Positions 1-9,699 of a stretch of 64,000 nucleotides of DNA are shown here, one piece after another. Position numbers and translations under genes: made by a program. A model generated the notes under the pieces. The model had not been told where the DNA came from, made no database searches, and saw only the letters and a list, made by a program, of their open reading frames with translations. Within the stretch, counting starts at the first letter, position 1, and each line of letters opens with the position of its first letter. The DNA comes from Jiella pelagia (GTDB lineage Bacteria; Pseudomonadota; Alphaproteobacteria; Rhizobiales; Rhizobiaceae), in NCBI RefSeq assembly GCF_026898155.1, contig NZ_CP114029.1, forward strand, positions 1,619,501 through 1,683,500, written 5' to 3'.

Positions 1-1
1 C

Positions 2-484
2 GTCCTCGTCGTCTCGCCAGTCATCGTCGGCGCCGGCTGGTTCCTGGCGCTGCGGCAGGTGACCGACGTCCTCGCCGCGGCGCCCTATGTCGTCGTTGCC
101 ACCAATGCGGTCATGGCGATGCCCTTCATCGTGCGGATCGTCGGGCCCGCGCTCAGCCAGGCGAATGCCGAGACCGGCAAGCTCGCCGAGAGCCTGGGGC
201 TCACCGGGGCAGCCCGCTTCGTCTTCGTCGACTGGCCGGCGATGCGGGGACCGCTGGCGCTGGCCTTCGCCTTCTCTCTCGCGCTGTCCTTCGGCGATCT
301 CGGCGCCATCGCGCTCTTCGGCTCCAGCGACTTCGTGACCCTCCCCTACCTGCTCCTCCAGCGCATGGGGAGCTACCGCACTGCCGACGCGGCGGGTCTG
401 GCGCTGATCCTCGGCCTCGTCACCGTCATTTTGATGGGGCTCGTCGAGCGCGGCTTCTCAGGCCGGCGGGAGGCGGACGGTTGA
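2..484 (+). CDS. thiP: Thiamine ABC transporter permease ThiP, C-terminal part
   Basis: The reading frame is open from the first bases of the window, so this is the C-terminal ~160 residues of a larger protein (ThiP is usually over 500 residues). It is an inner-membrane permease of the binding-protein-dependent type. Several hydrophobic segments are visible, with an EAA-like loop (AESLGLTGAARFVFVDWP) that in this family docks onto the ATPase. The gene for an ATPase of the matching ThiQ type starts within 3 bases of the stop, which supports the thiamine/thiamine-pyrophosphate assignment over other permeases of the same fold. Confidence 0.85.
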   Translation, partial: VLVVSPVIVGAGWFLALRQVTDVLAAAPYVVVATNAVMAMPFIVRIVGPALSQANAETGKLAESLGLTGAARFVFVDWPAMRGPLALAFAFSLALSFGDLGAIALFGSSDFVTLPYLLLQRMGSYRTADAAGLALILGLVTVILMGLVERGFSGRREADG

Positions 485-486
485 CG

Positions 487-1260
487 ATGGAAACAGACAT
501 CGAGCAGCCCGGCGCCTCGACGGGCGGCGCGCCGTCGGCGCTGCGCCTCAAGGACATCCGCTTTGCCCATGGCGGGACGGAGTTCCGCTTCGATCTGACA
601 GTCGATTCTGGCGAATGGCTGGCGCTGATCGGGCCGAGCGGGGCGGGCAAGTCGACGCTGCTCGATCTTGCGGCCGGCTTCCTGCACCCCGTCTCAGGGC
701 GCGCCCTCATGGCCGGCGAGGACGTCACCCGTCTCGCTCCGGCCGAGCGCCCGCTCTCCATGCTGTTCCAGGAGAACAACCTGTTTGCGCAGCTCGACGC
801 CTTCCGCAACGTCGCGCTCGGCATAGCGCCGCGCCTCAGGGTTTCGAAAGACCAGCGGCGGCAGATCGAGGCGGCGCTTTCCGCGGTGGGTCTCGAGGGC
901 TACTCCAAACGCCGGCCGGCCGAAATGTCGGGCGGCGAGCGTCAGCGCGTGGCGCTCGCGCGGGCCTTCCTGCAGAGGCGGCCGCTGATCCTCCTCGACG
1001 AACCCTTCGCCGCCCTCGGACCGGCGCTGCGGCGCGACATGCTGGCGCTTCTTGCCGAACTGCGAAAGCGCGAAGGCGAGCCGCCGGCAGCCATCGTGAT
1101 GGTGACCCACCACCCGGAGGACGCCGCGCCTTACGCCGATCGTGTCGCCTATCTGGAAGCCGGCGAGATTGCCGCGATCGGTCCGACCGCGAGGATGCTC
1201 TCCGGCAAGATGGACGAGCGTGTCGCGCACTATCTCGGCCTTCGACAAAGACAGGCGTGA
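487..1260 (+). CDS. thiQ: Thiamine ABC transporter ATP-binding protein ThiQ
   Basis: About 257 residues, an ABC ATPase that would power thiamine uptake through ThiP. Visible motifs in order are Walker A (GPSGAGKST), a Q-loop (MLFQENNLF), the signature SGGERQRVALARA, Walker B (LILLDEPFAALGP) and the H-loop (VTHHPEDA). The short length without extra C-terminal domains fits ThiQ. I chose ATG at 487; a TTG at 481 overlaps the thiP stop and would add only two residues. Translational coupling with thiP is likely. No thiB is visible because the window begins inside thiP. Confidence 0.88.
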   Translation: METDIEQPGASTGGAPSALRLKDIRFAHGGTEFRFDLTVDSGEWLALIGPSGAGKSTLLDLAAGFLHPVSGRALMAGEDVTRLAPAERPLSMLFQENNLFAQLDAFRNVALGIAPRLRVSKDQRRQIEAALSAVGLEGYSKRRPAEMSGGERQRVALARAFLQRRPLILLDEPFAALGPALRRDMLALLAELRKREGEPPAAIVMVTHHPEDAAPYADRVAYLEAGEIAAIGPTARMLSGKMDERVAHYLGLRQRQA

Positions 1261-1464
1261 CGCATTTCCGGCGGAATTCCCGCTTAAGTGATGACGTGGG
1301 GGATCGGGGGGATTCCTTTCCGTGAATTGATCGGCGATGTTGCCTTTCCACTCTATCGGAAGGGCAGCCGATCCGATTAGTTGCGATCTTCGAGGCGGCG
1401 GAAGCAAATCGCGGTCGGGATGGACGAGGCGTCATTCGCGTCAATGACAGCACCATGGCATGAA

Positions 1465-2982
1465 ATGAAGATCGGGCCGAGGATGCGGGCGCTTCTGCGC
1501 ACGGCAATCATTGGTGCGCTCGCCATAGCCTCCGGCTGCACGACCATCGAGGCCGGGCTCGACGGGCTGTCGGCGGCGCGCGACGAGGACAGCCTGCAGG
1601 CGGGCTACACCTCGACGCGCCAGCCGATCACCTTCGAGACCGCCCAGCAGGGCGATCCGCAGTCGGCGATCGGCCGGAGCCAGCATCCGAAGATCCTCGC
1701 CGCCTATGGCGGCGCCTATTCCGATCCAAAACTCGAGCAGGCCCTCGCCGGCATCGTCGGCAAGTTGGCAGCGGCGAGCGACGATCCGAACCGTGCCTAC
1801 CGGATCACCATCCTGAACTCGCCGAACATCAACGCCTTCGCCCTGCCCGGCGGCTATGTCTACATCACCCGCGGGCTCCTGGCACTCGCCAACGATTCCT
1901 CGGAAGTCGCAGCGGTGATCGGCCACGAGATGGGGCACATCACCGCCAACCACGGCATCCAGCGCCAGCAGCGCGAGCAGGCCGCAGAACTCGCGAGCCG
2001 TGTCGTCTCCGAGGTGCTGGAGAACGAATCGGCCGGCCAGATCGCGCTTGCCAAGGGCAAACTGAGCCTTGCGCAGTTCTCCCGCCAGCAGGAGCTGCAG
2101 GCCGACGGCCTCGGCATCCGCCACATCGCCCGCGCCGGTTACGATCCGTTCGCGGCGGCGCGCTTCCTGCAGGCGATGGATTCCTACGCCAACATGCGCA
2201 ACGCCTTCCAGGCGAAGAACCCCAATCTCGACTTCCTCGCCTCGCACCCTTCCGCGCCGCAGCGCATCCAACTTGCCGAAAGGCTCGCCGGCGAAGCCAA
2301 TCAGGCAGGCAACGCCGGCCAACGCGATCGCGATCGCTATCTCGACGGCGTCGACGGCATGCTGTTCGGTGATTCGGCGGCGGAAGGCTACGTGCGCGAG
2401 CGGACGTTCCTGCATCCCGGCCTCGGCATCAGCTTCACCGTGCCGAAGGGCTTCGTCCTCGACAATACCGCCGAGGCGGTCATGGCGACCGGCCCCGACG
2501 ACACGGCGATCCGCTTCGACGGCGTCGCATTACCGCCCAACCGCAGTCTCGTCGACTACGTCAATTCCGGCTGGATCGGCGGACTGGAAGCCGGCAGCGT
2601 GCGCCAGCGCCAGATCCACGGGCTGCAAGCGGTTTCGGCGAAGGCGCAAGGCGGCGAGTACAGTTTCGACGTGACGGTGATCCGCCTCGGCGGGCAGGTC
2701 TATCGCTTCCTGACGGCGGTGCCCTCCAAGGCAGCTGTCGATGCCGTGGCGATTGCCACCGAGACCGCCGACAGCTTCCATCAGCTGACGCCGCAGGAGC
2801 GGGCGGCGCTGAAGCCCCTGCGCATTCGCATCGTCGATGCCAGGCAAGGCGAAACCGCCGAGACGCTGTCGAACCGCATGGTCGGCGTCGACAGCAAGGA
2901 ACGGCTGTTCCGGCTGCTCAACGAGCTCGGGCCGAACGACGCGGTCAAGAGCGGCCAGCGCTACAAGATCGTCGCCGAATAG
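1465..2982 (+). CDS. Lipoprotein M48-family metalloprotease with C-terminal LysM-like segment
   Basis: About 505 residues. The N-terminus is a lipoprotein signal (MRALLRTAIIGALAIASGC), so the protein should be anchored in the periplasm. Near residue 154 is the zinc motif HEMGH, and the third ligand is probably the Glu in QELQADGLG, as in M48 peptidases such as BepA/LoiP involved in outer-membrane quality control. The last ~50 residues (RIVDARQGETAETLSNRM onward) look like a LysM-type motif, often found in alphaproteobacterial members. The start is uncertain: in-frame ATGs lie at 1420, 1444, 1465 and 1483; 1465 or 1483 places the signal peptide correctly. It stands alone with about 200 bases of apparently empty DNA upstream. 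Confidence 0.87.
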   Translation: MKIGPRMRALLRTAIIGALAIASGCTTIEAGLDGLSAARDEDSLQAGYTSTRQPITFETAQQGDPQSAIGRSQHPKILAAYGGAYSDPKLEQALAGIVGKLAAASDDPNRAYRITILNSPNINAFALPGGYVYITRGLLALANDSSEVAAVIGHEMGHITANHGIQRQQREQAAELASRVVSEVLENESAGQIALAKGKLSLAQFSRQQELQADGLGIRHIARAGYDPFAAARFLQAMDSYANMRNAFQAKNPNLDFLASHPSAPQRIQLAERLAGEANQAGNAGQRDRDRYLDGVDGMLFGDSAAEGYVRERTFLHPGLGISFTVPKGFVLDNTAEAVMATGPDDTAIRFDGVALPPNRSLVDYVNSGWIGGLEAGSVRQRQIHGLQAVSAKAQGGEYSFDVTVIRLGGQVYRFLTAVPSKAAVDAVAIATETADSFHQLTPQERAALKPLRIRIVDARQGETAETLSNRMVGVDSKERLFRLLNELGPNDAVKSGQRYKIVAE

Positions 2983-3113
2983 GTGTCGGGCGTGGCAGGT
3001 GTGGCATCTGCCGGCGCAGCCCCTTGCGAGGCTTCGCCGGGATGCGAGGCCGACGGAGACAGAGGCTCGGCAAGAACTTATCCCTCGCCCCGGCGAGTGC
3101 GTCCCTGCCCTTT

Positions 3114-3216
3114 AGAGCATGATCCCGAAAAGTGGGAACCGGTTTTCGGCAAAGATCATGCGCAGACAGAGAGATAGAGCGAGATGATGAGCGAAGCTCA
3201 TCTCATCCCGCTCTAG
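3114..3216. repeat. Rhizobial-type intergenic palindromic repeat, copy A
   Basis: The left half contains AGAGCATGATCCCG, then GGGAACCGGTTTTCGG and AAAGATCATGC, which is the arrangement of a widely dispersed intergenic palindromic repeat of rhizobial genomes (RIME-like; exact family name not verified). The right half is a second hairpin: GAGCGAGATGATGAGC pairs with GCTCATCTCATCCCGCTC around a three-base loop. A diverged second copy begins 58 bases after this one ends. Such elements often form RNA hairpins downstream of genes. Here it lies after the M48 protease gene and may serve as its 3' end. Confidence 0.75.
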
Positions 3217-3273
3217 TTCATCACGTGGCTCAAGCGTGTTGGCGCATCGCTCGATGGCCGGATACGGCTCCAC

Positions 3274-3379
3274 AGCATGATCCCGCAAATTGCGTGGAAA
3301 CCGGTTTTGGGAAAAGATCAGGCACCAACAGGATCATGGAGCGGGATGCGATCAAAGCTGATCTCATCCCGCCCTATCG
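3274..3379. repeat. Rhizobial-type intergenic palindromic repeat, copy B
   Basis: Diverged second copy of the same composite element: AGCATGATCCCGCAAA, then GGAAACCGGTTTTGGG and AAAGATCAGGC, followed by a second hairpin in which GGGATGCGATCA pairs with TGATCTCATCCC. Same order and orientation as copy A. The minus-strand hypothetical gene ends inside this copy, at 3364. Confidence 0.7.
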
Positions 3380-3705
3380 GGGGCCAGACGCCTCTCGACA
3401 TCAGGCTTGGCTGGGGTCCGGCGATCGCCCTCGCGGCAGCGAGCCGATCGTGACCGAGGCCTCCCCCCGCCCGCCACCGCCATCTTCAGCTTCGAGCGCA
3501 GGAGCACGATCAGGAGCTCTTCGTCGCCCAGTGGTTCGAGGCGGCTTCGCCCTTCCCATTCCATGGCGACTTCCAGCAGGCACATGTCGAGCAGCCGGGA
3601 GGCGAAATGAAGATTCGCCTTTTCCGCCAGTTCTTTGCAATGTGCGATCTCATGAATGAGGTTTGCCATTTGTAGATCCAGGTCGCCGCTTGCGTCTAAA
3701 GCCAT
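3364..3705 (-). CDS. Hypothetical small alpha-helical protein
   Basis: About 113 residues with no recognised family. The middle looks helical and amphipathic (HEIAHCKELAEKANLHFASR, LLDMCLLEVAMEWEGRS), and the tail is very basic. The gene starts inside the end of the upstream acetyltransferase gene (10-base overlap), so the two are probably co-transcribed; an alternative ATG at 3669 would remove the overlap. The final ~15 residues and the stop are encoded by palindromic repeat copy B, which suggests that repeat insertion or drift changed the original C-terminus. One of the few unexpanded GAGCTC sites lies in this gene, at 3514. Confidence 0.55.
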   Translation of the reverse strand: MALDASGDLDLQMANLIHEIAHCKELAEKANLHFASRLLDMCLLEVAMEWEGRSRLEPLGDEELLIVLLRSKLKMAVAGGGRPRSRSARCREGDRRTPAKPDVERRLAPDRAG

Positions 3706-4853
3706 GGGTTTCGTCCGGATCGATCGAGGATCCCGGGATAGCTCCACTGACCCTCTGGGCGGATGAGCTTGTAGGGGCCGTCGTCGATCGAGATCGCCGT
3801 ATCCGGCGGGTCGCTCTCGTCGACCATCTCCACGAAGGTGTGGCCGGAAAAGCCGAAAGGCGCGCCGTTGTGCTTCACCTTGAAGCCGAAGCGCTGCCAG
3901 AACGGCAGATAGTCCTCCCGCGCATGGCCGTAGAGCTTGCGGAACCCCTTGTCGCGGCAGAGTTCGACGCTGGCTCGCACCAGCTCGAAGGCGATGGTCG
4001 AGCGGCGGAACTCCTTGCGCACGGCCAGCCGCTCCATCTTGGCGAAGTCGCCGAAGAAGCGGATGCGCATGCAGCCGGCCGGCTCGCCCTTCACCGAATA
4101 GAGAAGGTGCGTCGCCGCGAAGTCGTTGCCGTCGAACTCCTCGTCGTAGGGACAGGACTGCTCGCCGATATAGACGGCGCTCCGCACGGCGGCGACCCGA
4201 AACAGTTGGTCGATACCGTGAACCACGGTGATGCCCGTGTCGGCGGCCGAATCGACTGCCTGGTCGTATCGCCGGCGCGGGAAGAGCCGGGACTTCGTCG
4301 CGCGCCGCTTGATGAAGAGATTGGGCTTGAAGGTCCCGCGCCATTCGAGCCCTTCGTCGAAGCCCAGTCTCAACATGGCGCGGCGGCCGCGCTCGGTGGT
4401 GACATTGGCGATCATGTCGGCGCTCGCATAGCGCGGCGAGGAAAAATGATCGACGACGAGCGGGATGGCGTTGGCCAGAATACCTGGTGTATAGGAGGCC
4501 CAGCTGTAGATGGCGGCCGGCGTCTCCGACTGTCGGACGAGGTAGCGGTCGTCGGGATCGGCAAGGTCCATCTCGTCGTCGAGAAGCGCCTCGTAGCCAT
4601 CCTCGTTGAGGAGCAGGACCGTCACGAAGCCTTCGGGGGCGAGCGCCCCCCGCCGGGCCGCCAGCCAGATCGTGTCGGGGTTGGTCTTCGTCAGCCGCTT
4701 GATCGTTTCGGCCTTCGCCAAGGGCCCCATGATCTTCTCTGCCTTCGGAAGAAGTGCCTCGATCGCCTCGGAGGTGACCGCGTTCCTCACTTCGATCAGA
4801 CGGGCGGCGCGCGCGGCGCCGGACGCTGCCTGATTTTCCATTTTCATCCCCAT
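3696..4853 (-). CDS. GNAT-superfamily N-acyltransferase, apparently two-domain
   Basis: About 385 residues. The C-terminal half (from about residue 210) has the GNAT pattern: a beta strand ending in CMRIRFFGDFAKMERLAV, then EFRRSTIAFELVRASVELC and KLYGHAREDYLPFWQRFGFK, matching the acetyl-CoA loop and the terminal 'F.QRFGF' element. The N-terminal half has a weaker similar segment (RGRRAMLRLGFDEGLEW), so the protein may be a tandem or degenerate double GNAT. The substrate is unknown. Three ATGs lie close together at the start (4853, 4847, 4841). It is divergent from a LysR regulator across a gap of about 80 bases, so control by that regulator is plausible but unproven. Confidence 0.7.
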   Translation of the reverse strand: MGMKMENQAASGAARAARLIEVRNAVTSEAIEALLPKAEKIMGPLAKAETIKRLTKTNPDTIWLAARRGALAPEGFVTVLLLNEDGYEALLDDEMDLADPDDRYLVRQSETPAAIYSWASYTPGILANAIPLVVDHFSSPRYASADMIANVTTERGRRAMLRLGFDEGLEWRGTFKPNLFIKRRATKSRLFPRRRYDQAVDSAADTGITVVHGIDQLFRVAAVRSAVYIGEQSCPYDEEFDGNDFAATHLLYSVKGEPAGCMRIRFFGDFAKMERLAVRKEFRRSTIAFELVRASVELCRDKGFRKLYGHAREDYLPFWQRFGFKVKHNGAPFGFSGHTFVEMVDESDPPDTAISIDDGPYKLIRPEGQWSYPGILDRSGRNPWL

Positions 4854-4932
4854 GAACTAACTTAACCTGGCGTCAACCTACGCGAGTTCTTCGCGCCTGG
4901 GTTTTGCCGATTTGAAAGGGGGCGTTCCGCAG

Positions 4933-5952
4933 ATGGAACACTCGTGGCGCGGGGTCGACTGGGATACCGTCCGCATCTTCATCGAGGTGGACCGCCAGCG
5001 CAGCTTTCGCGGCGCGGCAGAAGAACTCGGCGTCGGCGTGAACACGGTCCGCAATGCCGTCAGCCGGCTTGAGGATCAGCTGGGCTACCGGCTGTTCTAC
5101 CGCGAGGTCGGCGGCGTCAAGCTGACGGCGGAGGGGCGCCGGCTCATCGCCTCGGCGCGAGACGTCGAACAGTCGATGTCCGACATGTGGCGCGTGGCAC
5201 AAACGTCGTCCTCAACCCGGGGCGGGCCGGTTTATCTCGCCATCACCGAGGGGCTCGGCAGTTTCTGGCTGACGCCGCGCCTCGCGGAGTTCATGGAGAC
5301 GGAGGCCGGTCGCGACATTCAGATCAATCTGCAATGCGCGATGCGCTCGGTCGACGTGCTGCGCCTGGAAGCGGACGTCTCGGTGCAGCTGACCGAGCCG
5401 ACGGCGCCGGAACTGATCAAGCGGAAGCTCGGACGACTGCACACGATGCCGTTCGCCAGCCGCGCCTATCTGGAGCGATACGGCACCCCGCGCAACATCG
5501 CCGATCTCGTCCGGCACCGCGTGGTCGTACAACAGACCGAGCAGCTCCAGCACATCGACTTCGCGGCGATCTTCGGCATCGATCTCGGCGAGCGGATCGT
5601 CAAGCTCAACACCAATTTTGCCAGCGCCCACTATTGGGCGATCGCCAAGGGGGCAGGAATAGGCCTGTTGCCGAACTACGCTATCGCGATCGGTGCCGAC
5701 GTCGTTCCGGTGGATCTCGACCTCGTCTTTTCCATGGATATCTGGATGGCCCTGCATCCCGAGGTGCGAAAGACCATCCGCCACCGGGCATTCATCGACT
5801 GGTTGACTGAGTCGTTTTCCGAAAAGCAGTTCCCGTGGTTCGGCGAAACCTTCATGCGGCCGGATGAAATCGCAGCACGATTCTCCGAGAAGGAACTGGC
5901 CACGTATTTCCACGGCCTTACCCCGCGCTACAATGACCCGACGAAAATATGA
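4933..5952 (+). CDS. LysR-family transcriptional regulator
   Basis: About 339 residues. The N-terminal winged helix-turn-helix (DWDTVRIFIEVDRQRSFRG, then AEELGVGVNTVRNAVSRLE) is typical of LysR, followed by the linker helix and a periplasmic-binding-protein-like effector domain. ATG 4933 is preceded by a good ribosome binding site (GAAAGGGGG). The C-terminal tail after about residue 290 is longer than usual for the family. It faces the acetyltransferase gene divergently, the classical LysR arrangement. The effector is unknown. Confidence 0.85.
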   Translation: MEHSWRGVDWDTVRIFIEVDRQRSFRGAAEELGVGVNTVRNAVSRLEDQLGYRLFYREVGGVKLTAEGRRLIASARDVEQSMSDMWRVAQTSSSTRGGPVYLAITEGLGSFWLTPRLAEFMETEAGRDIQINLQCAMRSVDVLRLEADVSVQLTEPTAPELIKRKLGRLHTMPFASRAYLERYGTPRNIADLVRHRVVVQQTEQLQHIDFAAIFGIDLGERIVKLNTNFASAHYWAIAKGAGIGLLPNYAIAIGADVVPVDLDLVFSMDIWMALHPEVRKTIRHRAFIDWLTESFSEKQFPWFGETFMRPDEIAARFSEKELATYFHGLTPRYNDPTKI

Positions 5953-6154
5953 TATATGCGTGTTGTGCGGAGGAGTTGAAGCTCGCCGCATTTCCGGGCA
6001 AAGGCATCGAATTGACCTTCAACTTCCGATCCTGCCCAACCACATATCAGACGAGTGGCCGATTGCTCGGACGGTTCGCGAATGGGCACTCCGGCGTTGA
6101 GACGATCTTCGCGACCAGGACACGCGCCATTCGTTCGGTTTTCATTGGAGTGCT

Positions 6155-6517
6155 GTGAGCGTGCAAGACCCCGTTGATGCCCATGTCGGAGCACGGCTGC
6201 GTCAGGCGAGGCTCATGGCTAAGTTGACCCAAGAGGAGCTGGGGCTCGCCCTCGGCGTCAGCGGCGAGAGGATTCGTCAGTACGAATGCGGAGCAGAACG
6301 CGTCGGCGCCGGCCGGCTCAATCGGGCCTGCAAGGCGCTCAACGTCCCACCCACCTACTTTTTCGAAGGCTATGAGGCGCCGGCAACCCGGGAAGTTCTG
6401 CCCCCGCCTCCCGTCAGCGTCGCGCCGGATTTACAAGACCGCCAGAGCCGGCTTGCCGTCGACCGCCTGATCGAGAAGATCCTGGAGCGCATCAAGGACG
6501 AGCGATCGGGCAGCTGA
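6155..6517 (+). CDS. XRE-family helix-turn-helix protein
   Basis: About 120 residues. Residues 10-70 form a Cro/CI-type helix-turn-helix (RLRQARLMAKLTQEELGLAL, then GVSGERIRQYECGAERVGAG). The second part is a proline-rich linker (PPPPVSV) and a short charged helix likely to mediate dimerisation. This pattern recurs in small chromosomal XRE regulators of Hyphomicrobiales. The GTG start is preceded by a GGAG. It stands alone between about 200 bases of empty DNA and a convergent radical SAM gene. The target is unknown. Confidence 0.75.
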   Translation: MSVQDPVDAHVGARLRQARLMAKLTQEELGLALGVSGERIRQYECGAERVGAGRLNRACKALNVPPTYFFEGYEAPATREVLPPPPVSVAPDLQDRQSRLAVDRLIEKILERIKDERSGS

Positions 6518-6698
6518 TGCTGAGAGGCATCAAGGTTGCTCCTGCCTCGCAGCGGAAACCACGGCCGGTCGCATGGCCCGACCTTACAAAGTGCGACCGC
6601 CATCAGAGCGCCGGCCTGCGACAGGGAACTCGCGGCCGAAAGACGAGCGTTTCGCCCCTTCGCTCGCGCACATAAACCCGGCGCAGTGACAGCTTGCC

Positions 6699-8285
6699 TC
6701 ACGTCAGTTCTTCGAGAAACGGCTTGGCGCCTCGGCTCTGCGCTGCAGCCGCGACGCTGCCGAACCGGTTCATCGATCCACGGAAATGGCAGCTCCGGCA
6801 AAGGCTCGGAGGATTCTGAGAATTGACGCTAGAACGCAGCCGCTGGTAAACTGGGTCGTTCCAGATTTCCTCAAGCGAGTTCTCGGACAGGTTGCCGACC
6901 TTGGAGCCTGGCACGCAGCAAGCCATGACGTCGCCATTCGCGAGGACCACCGCCGATCCCCAGGGAATGGTGCAAGGCTCGGTCGCCCCGATCTCCGCCT
7001 CCTCCGGCAATTCCCCGCCGATGTTGAGCTTCAGGCGGAGGGAGGAGGCGAAGCTGATCGCCGCGAGCCGGACGGCGTTGAAATACGCCTTATGCTCGAT
7101 GAGCGACTCGGCGACCATCTCCTCATTGTACAGCTCGAGATGACGGCAGTTGACACCGTCGACGCCGGCTTCCGCGGCCTTTTTCAGCAGTAGGGGAAGC
7201 TCGTGCAGGTTGGACAGCATCAGGGTGAAGCCAATCTCGATGCTGAAGTCCTTGGCTCGGCCATGCCGCTCGCGCGCCGCAACCAATTGGCCGATGGCAG
7301 AGAATATTCCGTCGATATCCGGCGCGCCGATGCGGATCTTCTTGAAGGTGTGCGTCTCTGCAGCATCCAAAGAGATGCTCAATGCATTCACCCGCGAGTG
7401 CAACACGCGCTCGATCATCTCGACATCGAGTAATACGCCGTTGGTATCAATATGAATGGCGACCCCCAGGCCGAACAGAAAATCGAGCTGGCCGGGGTAT
7501 TTTTTCTCGGCGTGGAATATATCCCCGCTGTAGTCCGTGAATATCCACTTCAGATCGCCGGCTTCAGCCCGTTGCCGCATTTCCTCCTGGAACGATTCGC
7601 CAATCCGGTTCACTCGTTTCCGACTGTGCCGTGAAATGCAGTGGACGCAATTCAAATTGCACGACGACAGGGGACTGTAGAGCAGCCCTTCGGGATAGCT
7701 GGCAGCCGGCACCGGCCGGCTGGTGATGAGCTTCGCCTGCAAGCCGAAAGTCGACTGGATGTCTTTTCCGAACTCGAACTGAACGTGGCCGTCGATCCGG
7801 CTGTCGTCGCTGGCCAGCCACAAAGCGACGCCCTGTTCCTTTCCCGCCTCATCGACGCTCACCTCGATCTGGAAAAGCCTGTTCTGACTGCCGTCGATCG
7901 TGGGAACGTAGAAGTGGAACCACCCACCGTCCGACAAGCCGGCGGCATCGATGACCATCTTGTGAACGAGAGAGCGGGACGTTCGTTTGCGCAAACGCAA
8001 CGGCCAAGAGTTCTCAACGACCTCGAACAGGCACAGACTGAGACGGTGGCGGTTCCGCCGTCGGTATGTCCCGAAGCGCATGCTGATGCCACTCAAATGG
8101 TCGACCGGAGAGCGGAACACTTGCACCACGCTCATGCCGTCGCCGATCACCCCGCAGGGCATGACGATCTCTTGGTCCAATGAGGCGCCGTTCATCCAGT
8201 AGCCCAAATCCTGTGGCCTCGCGGCGAGTGTCGCTACATCTTTTATTTTGCGTTGAATCGGAAGGCGCTTGCAACTCTCGCACAC
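6699..8285 (-). CDS. Radical SAM/SPASM protein with N-terminal carbohydrate-binding-like domain
   Basis: About 528 residues. The radical SAM cluster motif CNLNCVHC (Cys 209, 213, 216) follows an N-terminal beta-rich domain (about residues 40-190) carrying ISMRFGTYRRRN and WFHFYVPTIDGS, a module I associate with proteins of cell-surface glycan clusters. The C-terminal ~80 residues have the SPASM cysteine pattern (EPCTIPWGS, GDVMACCVPGS, CRSCHFRGS) that binds auxiliary iron-sulfur clusters. SPASM proteins modify peptides or other substrates. The start is GTG at 8285; an ATG at 8195 is possible but would lose the CESC segment. No precursor peptide or sugar-synthesis gene is adjacent, so this is an orphan and the substrate is unknown. 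Confidence 0.8.
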   Translation of the reverse strand: MCESCKRLPIQRKIKDVATLAARPQDLGYWMNGASLDQEIVMPCGVIGDGMSVVQVFRSPVDHLSGISMRFGTYRRRNRHRLSLCLFEVVENSWPLRLRKRTSRSLVHKMVIDAAGLSDGGWFHFYVPTIDGSQNRLFQIEVSVDEAGKEQGVALWLASDDSRIDGHVQFEFGKDIQSTFGLQAKLITSRPVPAASYPEGLLYSPLSSCNLNCVHCISRHSRKRVNRIGESFQEEMRQRAEAGDLKWIFTDYSGDIFHAEKKYPGQLDFLFGLGVAIHIDTNGVLLDVEMIERVLHSRVNALSISLDAAETHTFKKIRIGAPDIDGIFSAIGQLVAARERHGRAKDFSIEIGFTLMLSNLHELPLLLKKAAEAGVDGVNCRHLELYNEEMVAESLIEHKAYFNAVRLAAISFASSLRLKLNIGGELPEEAEIGATEPCTIPWGSAVVLANGDVMACCVPGSKVGNLSENSLEEIWNDPVYQRLRSSVNSQNPPSLCRSCHFRGSMNRFGSVAAAAQSRGAKPFLEELT

Positions 8286-8544
8286 AATCGTCAGCTGACG
8301 TTTTGAACTTCTTGCGAAGCCTTGTTTGACCCCTGTAAGGGCTGTTCCGATTTTTCGTCCGGCTCGGTGAGCGACCGGACCAATCGAATTGGAAACAAGG
8401 GTCTACGCGTCACATGGGTGTCCGGTGAGATCGGGATGCTCTCAGGCCGCGCGGATCAGTGGGCGACGCGAGCGAGATCGAAGACCGTTCCTGCCAATGG
8501 AGCGAACGCCCAAGTCGGCTGACGAGCGACCCTGCGCTGCAACG

Positions 8545-8582
8545 AAAAATGCCCGCAGGCTGCGATGCAGCAGTGCGGGCAT
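8545..8582 (-). terminator. Rho-independent terminator of rpoH
   Basis: Read on the minus strand, ATGCCCGC pairs with GCGGGCAT around an 18-base loop and is followed directly by a run of T. It lies about 35 bases after the rpoH stop codon. Confidence 0.85.
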
Positions 8583-8617
8583 TGAACTCGTTTCGACTCG
8601 CCGACCGGCTTGCCGGC

Positions 8618-9484
<867 letters not shown>

Positions 9485-9699
9485 GGGACCCTCCGGTCGG
9501 TCAGACGGCTTTTGATAGCTCTGGCGTGTGGGGGACACACGCTCCGGGTCCTTGGTAAATGCACAAGCGCGCCAAACGTTCCCAAGACGGCAAACTTTTT
9601 GGAGCGAAATAGAAAGAGGGGGGGAAAAGGGCAAGTGTTTCATCGCGGTAACGCATCGCGAGCATGCCCTGCGCAGATTTTGTAGCACCGCTGGCCGAC

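Noticed and set aside
3062..3068. GAGGCTC in non-coding DNA here, and GAGCCTC/GAGGCTC at 10804 and 24711
   Set aside because: They may be further expanded sites, but without a reading frame the original sequence cannot be inferred, so I did not count them.
6208..6214. GAGGCTC in the XRE gene, and similar in-frame sites at 12496, 26862, 31249, 34889, 36441, 38976, 43163, 48027, 50521, 54166 and 63404
   Set aside because: In each case the protein stays in its correct family frame on both sides, so these are genuine heptamers and not expanded GAGCTC.
8322..8522. Small frame beginning with a CKGC motif, possible precursor peptide for the radical SAM protein
   Set aside because: It needs a TTG start without ribosome binding site, has no leader-like or repetitive core, and overlaps nothing conserved.
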